NCBI RefSeq assembly: GCF_002813295.1
Contig: NZ_PHUE01000001.1
Coordinates: 3,906,001-3,970,000 of the forward strand
Direction: 5' to 3'
DNA: 64,000 nt
Source of the DNA: Flavobacterium sp. 5
Lineage (GTDB): Bacteria > Bacteroidota > Bacteroidia > Flavobacteriales > Flavobacteriaceae
In this document: in pieces, positions 37,368-46,015 of the stretch
Position numbering within the stretch: position 1 is the first letter of the stretch
How the letters are laid out: the number at the start of each line of letters is the position of its first letter
Made by a program: the position numbers and the translations under genes
The notes under the pieces: model-generated
Database searches by the model: none
Seen by the model: the letters and a program-made list of their open reading frames with translations, nothing else
Told to the model about the DNA's origin: nothing

Positions 37368-38375
37368 ATGAAAATCCCAATATCCTTATTAGAATTAGCC
37401 ATAATTACTGAAGGTAGTAATGCCACCGAAACGATGCAAAAAACTAAAGAATTGGCACAGCTTGCCGATAGTTTGGGATACAATCGGTTTTGGTTGGCAG
37501 AGCATCATAATATGGCTCACGTTGCTAGTACAGCAACTGTGGTTTTGATAGGCTATGTTGCGAGTTTGACAAAAAATATACGAGTAGGATCGGGGGGGAT
37601 AATGTTACCGAATCATTCCCCATTGATTATCGCCGAACAGTTTGGTACATTGGCAACTTTATACCCTGACCGAATTGACCTTGGTTTGGGAAGAGCTCCT
37701 GGAACAGATTCACAAACGGCACAAGCCATTCGCAAGGACTTTTTTGAGGAATCACAACGATTTCCAAAGAATGTCTCGGCATTACAGAATTATTTTTCGT
37801 TAGAAAATGCTACAGCCAGTGTTCGTGCTTTTCCAGCAGAAGGTACAAATGTTCCTATTTGGATTTTAGGTTCTAGTATGGATAGCGCCACTTTGGCGGC
37901 GGCTTACGGATTGCCGTATGCTTTTGCAGGACATTTTGCAGCCAGACAAATGATTCAGGCTTTCGAGTTTTACAGGGAGAATTTTAAATCATCAGAATAT
38001 CTTCAGGAACCTAAAACAATGGCTTGCGTCAATGTAATAGCTGCCGATACGGATGAAGAAGCAGAAATTCTATCCACCAGTTTGTATCAAATGTTTCAGA
38101 ATTTAGTTCAAAATACCAGAAAACCGTTGCAACCTCCAGTAGATTCTCTGACAGATCTTATGAATGATATGAGTGAAGAAGCTCGTTTTCATGTGAACCA
38201 AATGACTGCTGGTTCGTTTATAGGCAGTAAGGAGACATTGGTAAAAGAGTTAAAAGAATTTATCAGGTATTCTCGTGTTGATGAATTGATGATTAGTAGT
38301 CCTATATATGACCATCAAGATAAATTAAAAAGTTTGCGAATGCTCAAAGAAGTTGTGGATACTTTGACTTTTTAA
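37368..38375 (+). CDS. LLM-class flavin-dependent oxidoreductase
   Basis: A 335-residue luciferase-like monooxygenase homologue (FMN/FMNH2-dependent). Features: [20 protein letters not shown] near residue 30, [34 protein letters not shown], and [20 protein letters not shown]. This corresponds to the YhbW/alkanal-monooxygenase-like group. It follows the nitroreductase by 41 bp and is probably in the HxlR-controlled unit. TTG at 37347 is an alternative start, but ATG 37368 fits better. Confidence 0.9.
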   Translation: MKIPISLLELAIITEGSNATETMQKTKELAQLADSLGYNRFWLAEHHNMAHVASTATVVLIGYVASLTKNIRVGSGGIMLPNHSPLIIAEQFGTLATLYPDRIDLGLGRAPGTDSQTAQAIRKDFFEESQRFPKNVSALQNYFSLENATASVRAFPAEGTNVPIWILGSSMDSATLAAAYGLPYAFAGHFAARQMIQAFEFYRENFKSSEYLQEPKTMACVNVIAADTDEEAEILSTSLYQMFQNLVQNTRKPLQPPVDSLTDLMNDMSEEARFHVNQMTAGSFIGSKETLVKELKEFIRYSRVDELMISSPIYDHQDKLKSLRMLKEVVDTLTF

Positions 38376-38390
38376 AATTTTAAAATTTTG

Positions 38391-38442
38391 CCATTAAGAT
38401 ATTTAGAAAAATTAAGTCTAAATTTTCTAAATATCTTAATGG
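38391..38442. terminator. 20-bp perfect hairpin between convergent genes
   Basis: CCATTAAGATATTTAGAAAA (38391-38410) pairs with the reverse complement at 38423-38442, loop of 12. It separates the LLM oxidoreductase from the convergent NAD(P)-binding protein gene and probably ends both transcripts. Confidence 0.75.
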
Positions 38443-38506
38443 TTTATAATAAAAAAATGTCTTCAAAAAGGGTTAGCTTTTGAAGATATTTCTAATTGTT
38501 TTTTTA

Positions 38507-39160
38507 TTAATTAACCACTTTAAGGCTAAAAGTACCTATTGTTGCTCCCCAAATTCTCAACCATAACAGCACTGTTGCTTCTGTTCCTCTGGAGCCCACT
38601 ATGTCACCTAAATCTAGAATGGTTTCATTTTTCCAACCAATTTCATTAAGCAAGCTTTTTACTTTAGCTTTAGCTTCATCATCATTACCACATATAAAAT
38701 TGGTATGATCACCGTTTTTAAGCATGGATGGAGATATCATTAAGGTATTCCACATGGTATTTAGGGTCTTTACTACTTTGGTATCTGGAAAGTTTTTTTG
38801 GATTTCTTCACCCAATGAATTGGTATTGCAAAGTTCAGGGAGTAAACTCAATGGCGCTCCATTGTGTGTGTTTACTGGAATACTAACATCGATAAGGATT
38901 TTGTTTCGAATACCTTTTTCTGCAGATGTTAGTGCTTGAATAGCAAATTCACCTTTGATACAATTAAAGATAATTTCTCCAAAAAAGGCTGCCTCTTCAA
39001 AAGTTCCATTGCTGGCGTTTTGATCAAATTTATTTGTAAATTCAATCGCTTTTTCATTCGTTTTACTTCTAGAGCCTATCATTATCTGATGGCCCAATTC
39101 AATTAATTTGGAAGCTATTGTTATACCAACTGCTCCTGTTCCTAAAACTGCTATTTTCAT
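38507..39160 (-). CDS. NADPH-dependent F420 reductase-like NAD(P)-binding protein
   Basis: A 217-residue single-domain Rossmann protein. The nucleotide site is MKIAVLGTGAVGITIASKL, then GSRSKTNEKA (Arg favouring NADP). VVKTLNTMWNTLM and NFICGNDDEAK match the F420:NADP oxidoreductase/NADP-binding family. Flavobacteria lack F420, so the true substrate is likely a ferric or other oxidised compound. It appears to be transcribed alone. Confidence 0.82.
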   Translation of the reverse strand: MKIAVLGTGAVGITIASKLIELGHQIMIGSRSKTNEKAIEFTNKFDQNASNGTFEEAAFFGEIIFNCIKGEFAIQALTSAEKGIRNKILIDVSIPVNTHNGAPLSLLPELCNTNSLGEEIQKNFPDTKVVKTLNTMWNTLMISPSMLKNGDHTNFICGNDDEAKAKVKSLLNEIGWKNETILDLGDIVGSRGTEATVLLWLRIWGATIGTFSLKVVN

Positions 39161-39308
39161 TCTGTTTATTTTATATTTGAATTATAAAGTTAAAAAAAAT
39201 AAGTAAAGCATATTACATAACTAATCTGGAATTGAATCTATTGTAGGTTCTTATTGCTAAAAAGTAGTGTTATTGTATTATTTCTTTGTTATTTGCTAAC
39301 TTCAAAGT

Positions 39309-39995
39309 CTATTGTTGCGTCAATATATTTGTATGATTGGGTTGTAAAATCTGAATTAAATCCAAAGGAGTTTTTAAAACAAATTTTGCTCCGGTTGCAA
39401 TCAATTCTTCTTCTGGTCTGTATCCCCATGAAACACCCACGGCAACCATTTTAGCATTGGTTGCTGTTTGCATATCAATACCAGAATCACCCACAAAAAT
39501 AATTTCTTCGGTTTTTAGTCCTAGACTTTTGCTTATAGCAATGGCTTCAGATGGATTTGGTTTTTTTAGTTCTTCGATACGTAAGCCCACAATAGGATCA
39601 AAAATGTTCGGAAACAAATCAGTAGTGATTTTCTTGGCGAGTTCATCTGATTTATTTGAGAATACACTTAGTCTTATATTGTTTGAAATTAAGTGGTTTA
39701 ATAATTCACTAATTCCATCGTAAGCTTTTGTTTTGTGAGAGCAATTAATAGTGTATTCTTCAATCATTAATTGATAGCAACGATCGATATCTTTTTCAGT
39801 ATTATTTGTTTCTGGTAACGATTTGCTAACCAAGTTGCGAAGGCCGCTACCAATGAAATATTGATAACTTTTATAACTATGAGTAGGGTAGTTCAGGTTT
39901 GTAAGAACCTTATTCATAGCATCTGCAATGTCCTCAAGTGAATTAACCAATGTGCCGTCCAAATCAAAAATAACGCCTTTAAATTTCATTTCCAT
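39309..39995 (-). CDS. HAD-superfamily phosphatase (phosphoglycolate phosphatase-like)
   Basis: A 228-residue HAD hydrolase. The nucleophile motif is GVIFDLDGTLVNS near the start; SVFSNKSDE is motif II, a Lys follows near ELKKPNPSEAI (motif III), and IIFVGDSGIDMQTA is motif IV. It resembles Gph and the phosphatases that remove phosphoglycolate or sugar phosphates. The start is uncertain: ATG at 39995 or 39989 fits the fold, while the one at 40034 adds 13-15 residues. Confidence 0.87.
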   Translation of the reverse strand: MEMKFKGVIFDLDGTLVNSLEDIADAMNKVLTNLNYPTHSYKSYQYFIGSGLRNLVSKSLPETNNTEKDIDRCYQLMIEEYTINCSHKTKAYDGISELLNHLISNNIRLSVFSNKSDELAKKITTDLFPNIFDPIVGLRIEELKKPNPSEAIAISKSLGLKTEEIIFVGDSGIDMQTATNAKMVAVGVSWGYRPEEELIATGAKFVLKTPLDLIQILQPNHTNILTQQ

Positions 39996-40146
39996 TTTTT
40001 TAAGACATCGAAAAACCACACTTTCGATTGTCATTTTAGTAATATTCCCAAAGGTAAGAATATTGTTTTTTTAGTTCGATGACTTTTGTCAGTTATTTAC
40101 TTTTAATCAAATAGGATGATTTACTACTTAAATAGATGTAAAAAAA

Positions 40147-40383
40147 TTATCGAATATCAAAAGGAGTTTGATTGTGAACTTGTATTGATTCTTCAACAGG
40201 TGTATTGAAATTTGTAGCCTTGGTCGAACTGATATTAGTAATCCATTTTACATATTCTACTAAAAAAAGTATTGAATCGATAACCAAATCATAAAGAGAG
40301 GCAAATGAATCAACAACCAAATCATATAGAGAGGCAAAAAAATCAATTAAGATGTTTACTAGAGATGTTTTTTTATTTTTCAA
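40147..40383 (-). CDS. Small protein with an 11-residue internal duplication
   Basis: A 78-residue protein of unknown family with a TTG start. Residues 16-26 and 27-37 are a nearly identical repeat (FASLYDLVVDS, FASLYDLVIDS), and the DNA (about 40273-40338) is duplicated too. It is amphipathic; the 12-46 region could lie on or in a membrane. The C-terminal tail is polar. It has no good promoter that I see, so the gene is likely but not certain. Confidence 0.5.
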   Translation of the reverse strand: MKNKKTSLVNILIDFFASLYDLVVDSFASLYDLVIDSILFLVEYVKWITNISSTKATNFNTPVEESIQVHNQTPFDIR

Positions 40384-40784
40384 TGGTAGTTATATTTAGT
40401 TAGTATTTTATTTAAGTTCGTTGAAATACAAAGGTTTATTGCTTAGCTTGTTTTAATATCTTAAGAGCTATGCTAAATATAGCTAAAATTTATTTAAATT
40501 CCGACAAAATACATTTATTTTAATTTCGCATAAGAAATAACGTGTTTATTTTAATAACCGAAATTTTAATAATTTCTACTGATGATTGAATTCTTCCCAC
40601 CCAACATGGCAATCGGAATATTCGTACTATATTATGTCATTTTTATATTTACTTGTACACCTCTTTGTAGCTTTTATACCCAAATATAAAAGGTTTAAGG
40701 CATTTTTTGAAAAGCAGTTTTGTTAATTACCTAGTTTCATGTCGTCAAATTAATAACCACAAATTTTAACTAAAGAAATTCAAT
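40384..40784. other. 401-bp gap upstream of the haem-motif lipoprotein gene
   Basis: No RNA gene seen. A 35-codon open frame at 40582-40689 begins MIEFFPPNMAIGIFVLYY and could encode a tiny membrane peptide, but nothing supports its translation. Confidence 0.35.
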
Positions 40785-42224
40785 ATGAAAACGACAAAAA
40801 AGGTATTATTTTTAATTACGCTAATCTCATTTTGCGCCTGCAAAAATGATCCAAAAGTAAAAGATGAAAAAGCTGCTTATACAACAGCTGCTGCTGATTC
40901 TGAGTGTTTGGCTCCTGCTAGTTGGTTTACAATAGTAAACAATACAAGACAGACTCCTGCACCAAATGAAGGACCTACTAGTGCCTTTGCAAACAATGCA
41001 ACAGTTACTAATTGTGACTTTCATCAATGGTCTTGGCAAAAATTTCTTTGGTTAACCAATGAGGTAAATGGACAACCACAGTTTATGAGTACTTTGATAC
41101 AAGTGAATTCTAGAGGTCAAAAATTAGATGCTACTAAAGGAATTGTTTTAACAGATAGCGCTCAAGCGAGTTCTACAACTGATATTTTAAAAACACCTAA
41201 TTATCCAACAGGCGTTCCACCATCCACAACAGTGTATTATTCAATATTCATGGACAGTCTTCTTTATGATACAATGGTAAAATATGCGCCAATAGCAAAA
41301 AAAGATCCTAACCTAGTGAAAGGTGTAGCTTTTCCAGTAGGAGCTTTAGAGGTTAAATCATCTTGGATTGATGCGAGCGTTCTTAAAGATACCTCTACAT
41401 ATTTTATTACTCAAGGTGAAATCAATGGTGTAAAAAAGAAAGTAGCTCTTTTAGGAATACATGTTGTTGGAGTTGTTGAGAATCACCCTGAATTTGTTTG
41501 GGCTACTTTTGAACATGAAAATCTTGCACCTGCTTATGATTGGTCTAAGGCTACACCAACAACTGATGCACCAGTGACTAGTACAGTTGATTATCCTTTT
41601 TTCAACAAGGCTACTACTGCAACAGTTACAAATATCACTTCAAAAAATGGTATTTATACAGATGTATTTTCTGTTTACAAATATGGTGTTCCTGTCGAAA
41701 AAGCAATGAAAGGAACACATAATGTTCAGCTTTATATGCAAACTAGTCAGGATGCTTCTGTTAACTTCAATAATATTCGCACTATTAATGAAAGTGTAAA
41801 GAAACAACTGCAAGGAGTTTGGAATAATTATTTCTACAATGGTTCGATATGGATCAATACTGCAAAATTCCCTACGCCTCAAGCACAAGCGGCGGCTTTA
41901 GATTCTTTAGGTCGTAATCTTTCAAATTCTCAGCCAGGAAAATTAGTTAGAGGATCTGTTGCAGCAGCCAATATTACGATGGAAACATACGTTCAAGTAG
42001 GATTTGGAAAACCGTCATCTATACATGCAGTTACAGTAAATAGTCTAGTTAATTGCTTTTCTTGTCATAATGCTTCTGTTGGTAGTAATACTTCTCCTCT
42101 TTATATCAGTCATGTTTTTACAGGATATTTGGATAATCTAAATGGATTAAGTCGACTACAGGTGAAACAAAAGCATGTTGATGAAATCATGAAACAATAT
42201 ACATTGCGTCTACAAGGCAAATAA
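40785..42224 (+). CDS. Lipoprotein with a c-type haem motif
   Basis: A 479-residue lipoprotein (lipid Cys19 in FCAC). It contains one CxxCH haem-binding site, Cys424-Cys427-His428 (NCFSCHNA), close to the C-terminus, suggesting a c-type cytochrome-like electron carrier or a sensor on the outside. The central part has DFHQWSWQKFLWLTNE and VGALEVKSSWIDAS, which I do not recognise as a named domain. No other redox genes are adjacent. A terminator follows. Confidence 0.78.
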   Translation: MKTTKKVLFLITLISFCACKNDPKVKDEKAAYTTAAADSECLAPASWFTIVNNTRQTPAPNEGPTSAFANNATVTNCDFHQWSWQKFLWLTNEVNGQPQFMSTLIQVNSRGQKLDATKGIVLTDSAQASSTTDILKTPNYPTGVPPSTTVYYSIFMDSLLYDTMVKYAPIAKKDPNLVKGVAFPVGALEVKSSWIDASVLKDTSTYFITQGEINGVKKKVALLGIHVVGVVENHPEFVWATFEHENLAPAYDWSKATPTTDAPVTSTVDYPFFNKATTATVTNITSKNGIYTDVFSVYKYGVPVEKAMKGTHNVQLYMQTSQDASVNFNNIRTINESVKKQLQGVWNNYFYNGSIWINTAKFPTPQAQAAALDSLGRNLSNSQPGKLVRGSVAAANITMETYVQVGFGKPSSIHAVTVNSLVNCFSCHNASVGSNTSPLYISHVFTGYLDNLNGLSRLQVKQKHVDEIMKQYTLRLQGK

Positions 42225-42277
42225 CCAAAGACAAATGATTTTGATTTAATTTAATTATGATTCAAATTTTAAAAACA

Positions 42278-42305
42278 AAAACCACAAACAATTGTTTGTG
42301 GTTTT
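42278..42305. terminator. Terminator after the haem-motif lipoprotein
   Basis: Perfect 28-bp palindrome (arms AAAACCACAAACAA and TTGTTTGTGGTTTT) running into T, 54 bp after the stop codon. Confidence 0.88.
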
Positions 42306-42454
42306 TTGTACATATTGATGGAATAATATAGGATTAGAATTGAAGCTTTAATTTAGGTATCCTTTAAATAATTAATTTGAAGTCAAATTATAATTCTTAA
42401 TTTTACCCAAAGTGATACTTTAAATTAGAAAAAAACTTAAAAAATTCCATTAGT

Positions 42455-42904
42455 ATGAGATTTAGAATTGTAATTAGATATGTTTTGTTGATAGTAGTTG
42501 TAATGGCAACTTTTGTTTCCTGTAGTAATGAAGATTCTAAAACGGGAGCCAATGATGTATCAGATGCTGTAAAAGATGGGACTTGGAAGGTTAGTTATTT
42601 TGCTGAATCAGGAGATGATAAAACACAAGATTATAAGGGGTATAGTTTTACTTTTAGGGATAATTCTATACTGACAGCTTCAAAGGGGACTAATTCATAT
42701 ACAGGTGTATGGTCTGCATCCAAAAGCTCGAACGATGATGATATATCCAGTACTATTTTTATGGTCACATTTGATACTCCTGAGGTTTTAATCAATTTGA
42801 GTGGGAATTGGAAAGTAGTTGAGAATACGGGAAATGTTTTGCAACTGAAAGATGACAGTAGCGGTGACTCTACTATTGGTCATCTTTATTTTGAAAAAAT
42901 ATAA
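42455..42904 (+). CDS. Lipocalin-like lipoprotein
   Basis: A 149-residue lipoprotein. The signal peptide ends FVSC (lipid Cys23), followed by SNEDSK, a Ser-acidic start like the Bacteroidota surface-export signal. The body is beta-rich (DGTWKVSYFAESGDD, then GYSFTFRDNSILTAS, then TGVWSASKS) and looks like a short lipocalin-type domain. Role unknown. Immediately after its stop codon begins the unusual 21-bp repeat tract. Confidence 0.75.
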   Translation: MRFRIVIRYVLLIVVVMATFVSCSNEDSKTGANDVSDAVKDGTWKVSYFAESGDDKTQDYKGYSFTFRDNSILTASKGTNSYTGVWSASKSSNDDDISSTIFMVTFDTPEVLINLSGNWKVVENTGNVLQLKDDSSGDSTIGHLYFEKI

Positions 42905-42968
42905 TTCAGACTGTCTTTTTAAAAAAAATACTCTGTTTTTTTATAGAATACTGCGCCATAATAATATT

Positions 42969-43345
42969 GAGGCGTGCCTCTCAATTTTGTATGTGTTACC
43001 TATTTTTTCGATAGGCTCTCCTTTAATTTTCAAAGGAGAGCCTATCCTTTTTATAGGCGTTGCCTCCAAAAAGGATAGGCTTACATAACTATTTTAAAGG
43101 TAATGCCTTTGATTCTATAGGATGCACATCTTGATTGTTTAGGAGGGCCACAATTTTAGTATGGAGAGCCTCTAGTTTTGGTATGTTCGCCTTTAATTTT
43201 GGTAAGTACGCCTATGAATTTTATAGGTGCGCCTATGGTTTTGATTGGCGCACCTACAGTTTTGATTGGCTCGCCTATAGATTGGGCAGGGAAGGTTATA
43301 ATTTTAAGAGGTACGCTTATAGATTTGGTTAGAGAGCGTATAATA
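42969..43345. repeat. Degenerate 21-bp tandem repeat tract with hairpins
   Basis: About 18 degenerate units with period 21. The GCCT-type core occurs at exact 21-bp steps at 43105, 43147, 43168, 43189, 43210, 43231, 43252, 43273, 43294, 43315 and 43336, and at 42976, 42998, 43019, 43040 and 43062 with 1-2 bp drift. Approximate consensus: atagTTTTgATaGGcgcGCCT. Hairpins: 43010-43024 with 43032-43046 (15 bp); 43039-43052 with 43068-43081 (14 bp), sharing an arm with the first; 43224-43233 with 43247-43256 (10 bp). It lies between two convergent genes. Confidence 0.9.
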
Positions 43346-43452
43346 TACACAAGCGAAGCAAACTCACGAAGTAATTGTGCTGTGTGTCTGCGAAGTAAAG
43401 CGAAAAGGGATACTAAATTGATTATCCAAAAAGTAGTTTAATATAGTATTCC

Positions 43453-44328
43453 TTATTTCTTCCCAATTATCTTTTTGAATGCGTTTACCATTCCCAAGAC
43501 AATCAGCCCAATTACAAGTCCCAAACTAATATCTTTTACAATTGTAGGTAATTGAGGAAATAGATGATGTAAAAAATCAATATTGTGTACAAATATGCCT
43601 CCTGCTACAAGAAGCAAAGCTATAGTACCTATAACGGCTAAACTTTTGATAACTTTTGGTAGTGCCTGTACAAGTAGTTTTCCAATCATTTTTGTTAAGC
43701 TACGTTCTTTGGTACTATGTTCAATGAGTTTATACCCTAATTCATCCATTCTTACAATTAGGGCTACAATGCCATAAACTCCTATAGTTGCTAATACTGC
43801 AATTATAGAAACTACAATAATCTGAGATGAAAGAGATTTTTCAATTACAGTACCGAGTGCAATAATCACTATCTCTACCGATAAAATAAAATCGGTTACA
43901 ATTGCTGATTTTATTTTGTCTTTTTCAAGAGTTAGAATTTCTTCTTCAGTATACTCTTTAAATTGAGTTTCAGTTTCTCCATGCTTATGTTTGTGTGGAA
44001 ATAAATATTCGTATATTTTTTCGGCACCTTCATAGGCTAAAAAAAGCCCGCCAAGTACCAGAATTATTTTGATGGCTAAAGGAAAAAAAGCACTTAATAA
44101 AAAGGCAATGGGTAAAATAATTAATTTATTAATAAACGATCCCTTTCCAATTGCCCACAACACAGGGAGTTCTCTTGAAGAAGCAAAACCAGAAGCTTTT
44201 TCGGCATTAACAGCTAAGTCATCACCTAAAATCCCTGCTGTTTTTTTTGCTGCAATTTTACTCATTACTGCAACATCGTCCATAATTGCTGCGATATCAT
44301 CTAATAGTACAAAAAAGCCTGATGCCAT
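43453..44328 (-). CDS. DUF808/YedI-family inner membrane protein
   Basis: A 291-residue protein. It opens MASGFFVLLDDIAAIMDDVA and continues GILGDDLAVNAEKASGF and ELPVLWAIGKGSFINKLIIL, the distinctive signature of DUF808 (E. coli YedI). It has about six membrane segments and a His-rich loop (PHKHKHGE). The role is unknown. The 3' end faces the 21-bp repeat tract. Confidence 0.92.
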   Translation of the reverse strand: MASGFFVLLDDIAAIMDDVAVMSKIAAKKTAGILGDDLAVNAEKASGFASSRELPVLWAIGKGSFINKLIILPIAFLLSAFFPLAIKIILVLGGLFLAYEGAEKIYEYLFPHKHKHGETETQFKEYTEEEILTLEKDKIKSAIVTDFILSVEIVIIALGTVIEKSLSSQIIVVSIIAVLATIGVYGIVALIVRMDELGYKLIEHSTKERSLTKMIGKLLVQALPKVIKSLAVIGTIALLLVAGGIFVHNIDFLHHLFPQLPTIVKDISLGLVIGLIVLGMVNAFKKIIGKK

Positions 44329-44527
44329 TATAATTGTTTTAGAAACTACGTTTAAATTTGGTATTGCTGTACCAAAAATCGTTGCCTAGTTTTGATTATT
44401 TATAAATACGAATTTACTGTTTTTTGGTTGAATGTATTGCTGTAATTTGTTTTTAACAAGTATTACATTTTCTCTTAGCTGGCAATAGGAAGGAGTTGTT
44501 ATAAGATACTATGACTATACTTAAAAT

Positions 44528-44562
44528 AAAAAACACACCAATCTTTCGACGAGTGTGTTTTT
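44528..44562 (-). terminator. GAAA-loop terminator of the YtxH/holin-like cluster
   Basis: On the minus strand the stem CACACTCGTC / GATTGGTGTG is closed by a C(GAAA)G loop, nine of ten positions pairing, with A and T runs outside. It follows the 44583 gene. Confidence 0.75.
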
Positions 44563-44582
44563 ATAACTAACCAAAATATGTA

Positions 44583-44963
44583 TTACTTTTTATTCTTCAA
44601 AAAATTATTATAAAGAGCCGTACCAACTGCTTTGATATCGATCGAATGTTTTGCAACTACATTGGATATTGCAAATTGAAGAATAGTACCAAACACTTTC
44701 TTTATAGGATTACTATCATGATGCACTATTAATTTTTTAGAAATAAATCCCGTCACTAAACCCATAACATTGCCAAGCACATCTTCTTTTATTTTGGATG
44801 ATGCACTAACGTCATGAACTAGATTTTTGATAATATTGACAGGTTTTATACTTTCATAAGCAATATGAAATTGTTCCTTTAGTAAGAACAAGTCAGTATT
44901 GTATTGTTGCTCTGTAAGAACAATCAATTCATTTAATGCATCGGTTTCGTTTGTCTTTTTCAT
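44583..44963 (-). CDS. Conserved hypothetical protein of the YtxH/holin-like cluster
   Basis: A 126-residue protein without an obvious signal peptide. The first half is helical (MKKTNETDALNELIVLTEQQ, then DLFLLKEQFHIAYESIKPVN) and the second has a Gly-rich and a hydrophobic segment (LGNVMGLVTGFISKKLIVHH, then TILQFAISNVVAKHSI), possibly membrane-associated. Its start overlaps the end of the holin-like gene by four bases, so translation is coupled. It belongs to a three- to four-gene envelope cluster. Confidence 0.75.
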   Translation of the reverse strand: MKKTNETDALNELIVLTEQQYNTDLFLLKEQFHIAYESIKPVNIIKNLVHDVSASSKIKEDVLGNVMGLVTGFISKKLIVHHDSNPIKKVFGTILQFAISNVVAKHSIDIKAVGTALYNNFLKNKK

Positions 44964-45313
44964 AACACTTTTTGCTTCATCATTTGTTTAATAATAGAAT
45001 TACTAACTGGATATTTGAGCCATTGTTCTCTAAAAATGCGAAGAAAAATAGCCACCAGTAAATAGAAAGCTCCAATTATAAAGAAACCGTAAAATGTATC
45101 GCCCAATAGTTTACCTAACCATATTGCAACACCAATGCTAATAATTATGATTGACAATACAACCGTCATACTAACAACAAGTAATGAAAAGAGTGATGAA
45201 ACTATTTCGGCTGATTTATCTACAGCGTTAAGCTTTAACAATTTTATACTTGTTTTGGTGTAATCTTCTGCTCGCTCAAAAAGCGTTGCTATAGGTGTTG
45301 TATCGTCAGTCAT
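44960..45313 (-). CDS. Phage holin-like membrane protein (holin superfamily III type)
   Basis: A 117-residue protein with two adjacent membrane segments at about residues 40-64 and 68-94, a charged N-terminal helix, and a basic C-terminus. It resembles the putative actinobacteriophage holin-X family, which in Bacteroidota is a chromosomal envelope protein, not a phage remnant. It lies between YtxH and a hypothetical protein and is translationally coupled to the latter. Nothing else of phage origin is nearby. Confidence 0.82.
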   Translation of the reverse strand: MTDDTTPIATLFERAEDYTKTSIKLLKLNAVDKSAEIVSSLFSLLVVSMTVVLSIIIISIGVAIWLGKLLGDTFYGFFIIGAFYLLVAIFLRIFREQWLKYPVSNSIIKQMMKQKVL

Positions 45314-45329
45314 AATGTATTATTTAGAA

Positions 45330-45614
45330 TTAAAAATTTTTTGCCTCATCATTGAATTCACTATTAACTTTGTCAAAATCATCTATTCCAATTTCGGTTA
45401 TATCTTTAGCCTCTTTTTTTACAGCTTTCATTTTTTCTTTCAAAGTATCTGCAATACCGTTATACTTTGATTTTAAATCATCTGCATAATCATTTCCTTT
45501 ATCTATGATTTGCTTGCGTGTTACTGACCCTTTTTCGGGTGCAAATAAAATTCCTAATATTCCACCTACAGCAAGTCCTGCTGCTGTTCCCAATACTACT
45601 TTACCTGTGCTCAT
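45330..45614 (-). CDS. YtxH-domain protein
   Basis: A 94-residue protein. The N-terminal membrane segment has GTAAGLAVGGILGILFAPEK, the hallmark of YtxH, with the glycine zipper and LFAPEKG turn, followed by a charged amphipathic helix (YADDLKSKYNGIADTLKEKM). YtxH proteins are general-stress proteins in many bacteria. It is probably cotranscribed with the holin-like and hypothetical genes (16-bp gap). Confidence 0.9.
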   Translation of the reverse strand: MSTGKVVLGTAAGLAVGGILGILFAPEKGSVTRKQIIDKGNDYADDLKSKYNGIADTLKEKMKAVKKEAKDITEIGIDDFDKVNSEFNDEAKNF

Positions 45615-45663
45615 GATATTTGTTTTAAATGTTAAAGAATGAATTTATTTATATGATTTTGTT

Positions 45664-45783
45664 TTAACTGCATTGCCCTAGAAGAAACCAAATAATGATA
45701 AAAACTAAAATAGTACCGAAGCAACCGCCACCCAGTTTTTTTGCTCCATAACCTGCTAGTAGTCCTCTGAATATATTGTTCAT
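45664..45783 (-). CDS. 39-residue membrane peptide
   Basis: A short open frame too small for usual gene calls: it starts MNNIFRGLLAGYGAKKLGGG and ends LVFIIIWFLLGQCS. A basic, Gly-rich N-terminal half is followed by one membrane segment (about residues 24-36). It lies 49 bp upstream of the YtxH gene on the same strand, in the position of a leading gene of the cluster. The reading is my own translation of the minus strand. Confidence 0.6.
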   Translation of the reverse strand: MNNIFRGLLAGYGAKKLGGGCFGTILVFIIIWFLLGQCS

Positions 45784-45895
45784 AATTTTTGTTTTATAAG
45801 GTTGATGTCATCTAGTTAATCATTGCTTTATTGCAATGTTGTAAAGTTCTATCAGTTTGATTAAAAATGTTTTATATTTCCTTTCGAAAAAATTA

Positions 45896-45926
45896 CAAAA
45901 TTTACATATCTAGAAGAATGTTTCAA
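45896..45926 (-). promoter_or_regulatory. Candidate promoter of the membrane peptide/YtxH cluster
   Basis: On the minus strand: TTG (complement of 45924-45926), 19 bases, TAAATTTTG (complement of 45896-45904). The leader would be about 110 bases. Confidence 0.45.
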
Positions 45927-45965
45927 TAGTAATAACATTGTAAAAAGATTTTAAAAGCATATATA

Positions 45966-45996
45966 AAAAAACACTAGCCTTTCGACTAGTGTTTTT
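45966..45996 (-). terminator. GAAA-loop terminator of the DinB gene
   Basis: On the minus strand: AACACTAGTC, GAAA, GGCTAGTGTT: ten pairs including one G-U, with A and T runs outside. Confidence 0.85.
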
Positions 45997-46015
45997 ATTT
46001 AGTATTCTTTTTGTG

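Noticed and set aside
40582..40689. 35-codon open frame MIEFFPPNM...
   Set aside because: Too short and unsupported by promoter or neighbour; mentioned only in the gap description.
43135..43441. Three open frames (plus and minus) with heptapeptide repeats in the 21-bp tract
   Set aside because: A 21-bp period leaves all frames open and repetitive automatically. No signal, start context or codon pattern favours one; treated as non-coding.
44960..45313. Holin-like gene as sign of a prophage
   Set aside because: No integrase, capsid, lysin or att site nearby; this holin-like family is chromosomal in Bacteroidota.
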